A stretch of 5,093 nucleotides of DNA from Spirochaetia bacterium. GTDB lineage: Bacteria > Spirochaetota > Spirochaetia > Treponematales > Breznakiellaceae. Positions within the stretch are counted from its first letter, which is position 1. The number at the start of each line of letters is the position of its first letter. The position numbers and the translations under genes were made by a program. This document shows, in pieces, positions 4,847-5,093 of the stretch. The notes below the pieces were generated by a model. It saw only the letters and a list, made by a program, of their open reading frames with translations, did not search any database and was not told the origin of the DNA. The stretch covers positions 1 through 5,093 of the forward strand of contig BNUX01000116.1 in assembly GCA_025997675.1 (NCBI GenBank), written 5' to 3'.

Positions 4847-5053
4847 ATGGCCCATGGTTTAGCAAAATCCCTTATCATCCCTGAGATTGTCAAGCTAATA
4901 GCAGAAAAATACACCGTGCCGGAGAAAAAAGCCCTGGATATGTTTTACACCTCCGCCACCGCCGCTTCCCTTGATAACGATGAAACCGGTCTTTACGGGC
5001 AAAGCCCCCTCTACACTTTTTCGTTGTTTGAGGAAGAAGTCTCGGTAAAATAA
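4847..5053 (+). CDS. DUF3791-family protein (second copy)
   Basis: A 68-residue protein of the DUF3791 family, of a different subtype from the first copy. It shows IVKLIAEKYTVPEKKALDMF (14-33), followed by TSATAASL, then TGLYGQSPLYTFSLFEEE (47-64). The GLYxQSPxYxFxLFxxE ending is characteristic of this subtype. It begins one base after the DUF3990 stop, so it is almost certainly co-transcribed and perhaps translationally coupled. Sequence similarity between the two DUF3791 proteins is low, so they are probably not a recent duplication and may bind different faces or partners of DUF3990; that is inference. No signal peptide or membrane helix is visible. Confidence 0.72.
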   Translation: MAHGLAKSLIIPEIVKLIAEKYTVPEKKALDMFYTSATAASLDNDETGLYGQSPLYTFSLFEEEVSVK

Positions 5054-5093
5054 GTACACGCTTGTATAGTATCTATAACGCAGAAAATATCCA

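Noticed and set aside
5065..5077. TATAG-TAT-CTATA dyad after the last gene, considered as a terminator or operator
   Set aside because: Short A/T-only stem with no T-run; the downstream gene is outside the window, so no role can be supported.
1..5093. CRISPR arrays, tRNA/rRNA genes, transposases
   Set aside because: No regularly spaced repeats, cloverleaf or rRNA-like sequence, and no transposase ORF was seen on either strand.

Overview
The window looks like an accessory (defence/toxin-antitoxin) region of a bacterial chromosome or mobile island. No core gene is present. The mosaic base composition, the DUF3791/DUF3990 and ParD-like genes, and the leader style (AAGGAGTCCGC before ATG) remind me of host-associated spirochaetes such as Treponema, with Firmicutes as an alternative. 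That is an impression from family distribution; no marker gene proves it.

Left part (1-2407) is very A+T rich. It holds the C-terminal half of a double-GTPase-1-like GTPase (G4-like SAWD and G5-like SAQ motifs) overlapping a complete 642-residue GTPase-associated protein 1 (GAP1) gene. This pair belongs to NTP-dependent conflict systems predicted by comparative genomics. The first ~120 bases do not continue the GTPase on the + strand. They encode what looks like its missing G3 segment (SDLSGE) on the - strand, so the gene appears broken by a local inversion, or the sequence is an inverted chimera.

Middle part (2447-3512): a 33-codon start of an AlbA_2/Schlafen-type gene stops making family sense near 2545. 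There it meets the 3' end of a complete, convergent P63C-domain gene on the - strand, which has a good promoter.

Right part (3590-5053) is a toxin-antitoxin cluster. It contains an intact solitary ParD-like antitoxin gene, a 5' fragment of a Phd/YefM-type antitoxin on the - strand, and a second copy of the ParD-like promoter, ribosome binding site and first ~12 codons. That second copy now leads directly into a DUF3791-DUF3990-DUF3791 operon. DUF3990 has ADP-ribosyltransferase-like motifs and is the likely toxin; the two DUF3791 proteins are candidate partners or antitoxins. The genes are linked by ATGA overlaps or a 1-base gap, so one transcript from the borrowed ParD-like promoter probably makes all three.

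The recurring theme is rearrangement: one split GTPase and three genes reduced to their 5' ends (AlbA_2, Phd/YefM, second ParD-like), each still carrying its start codon and ribosome binding site.
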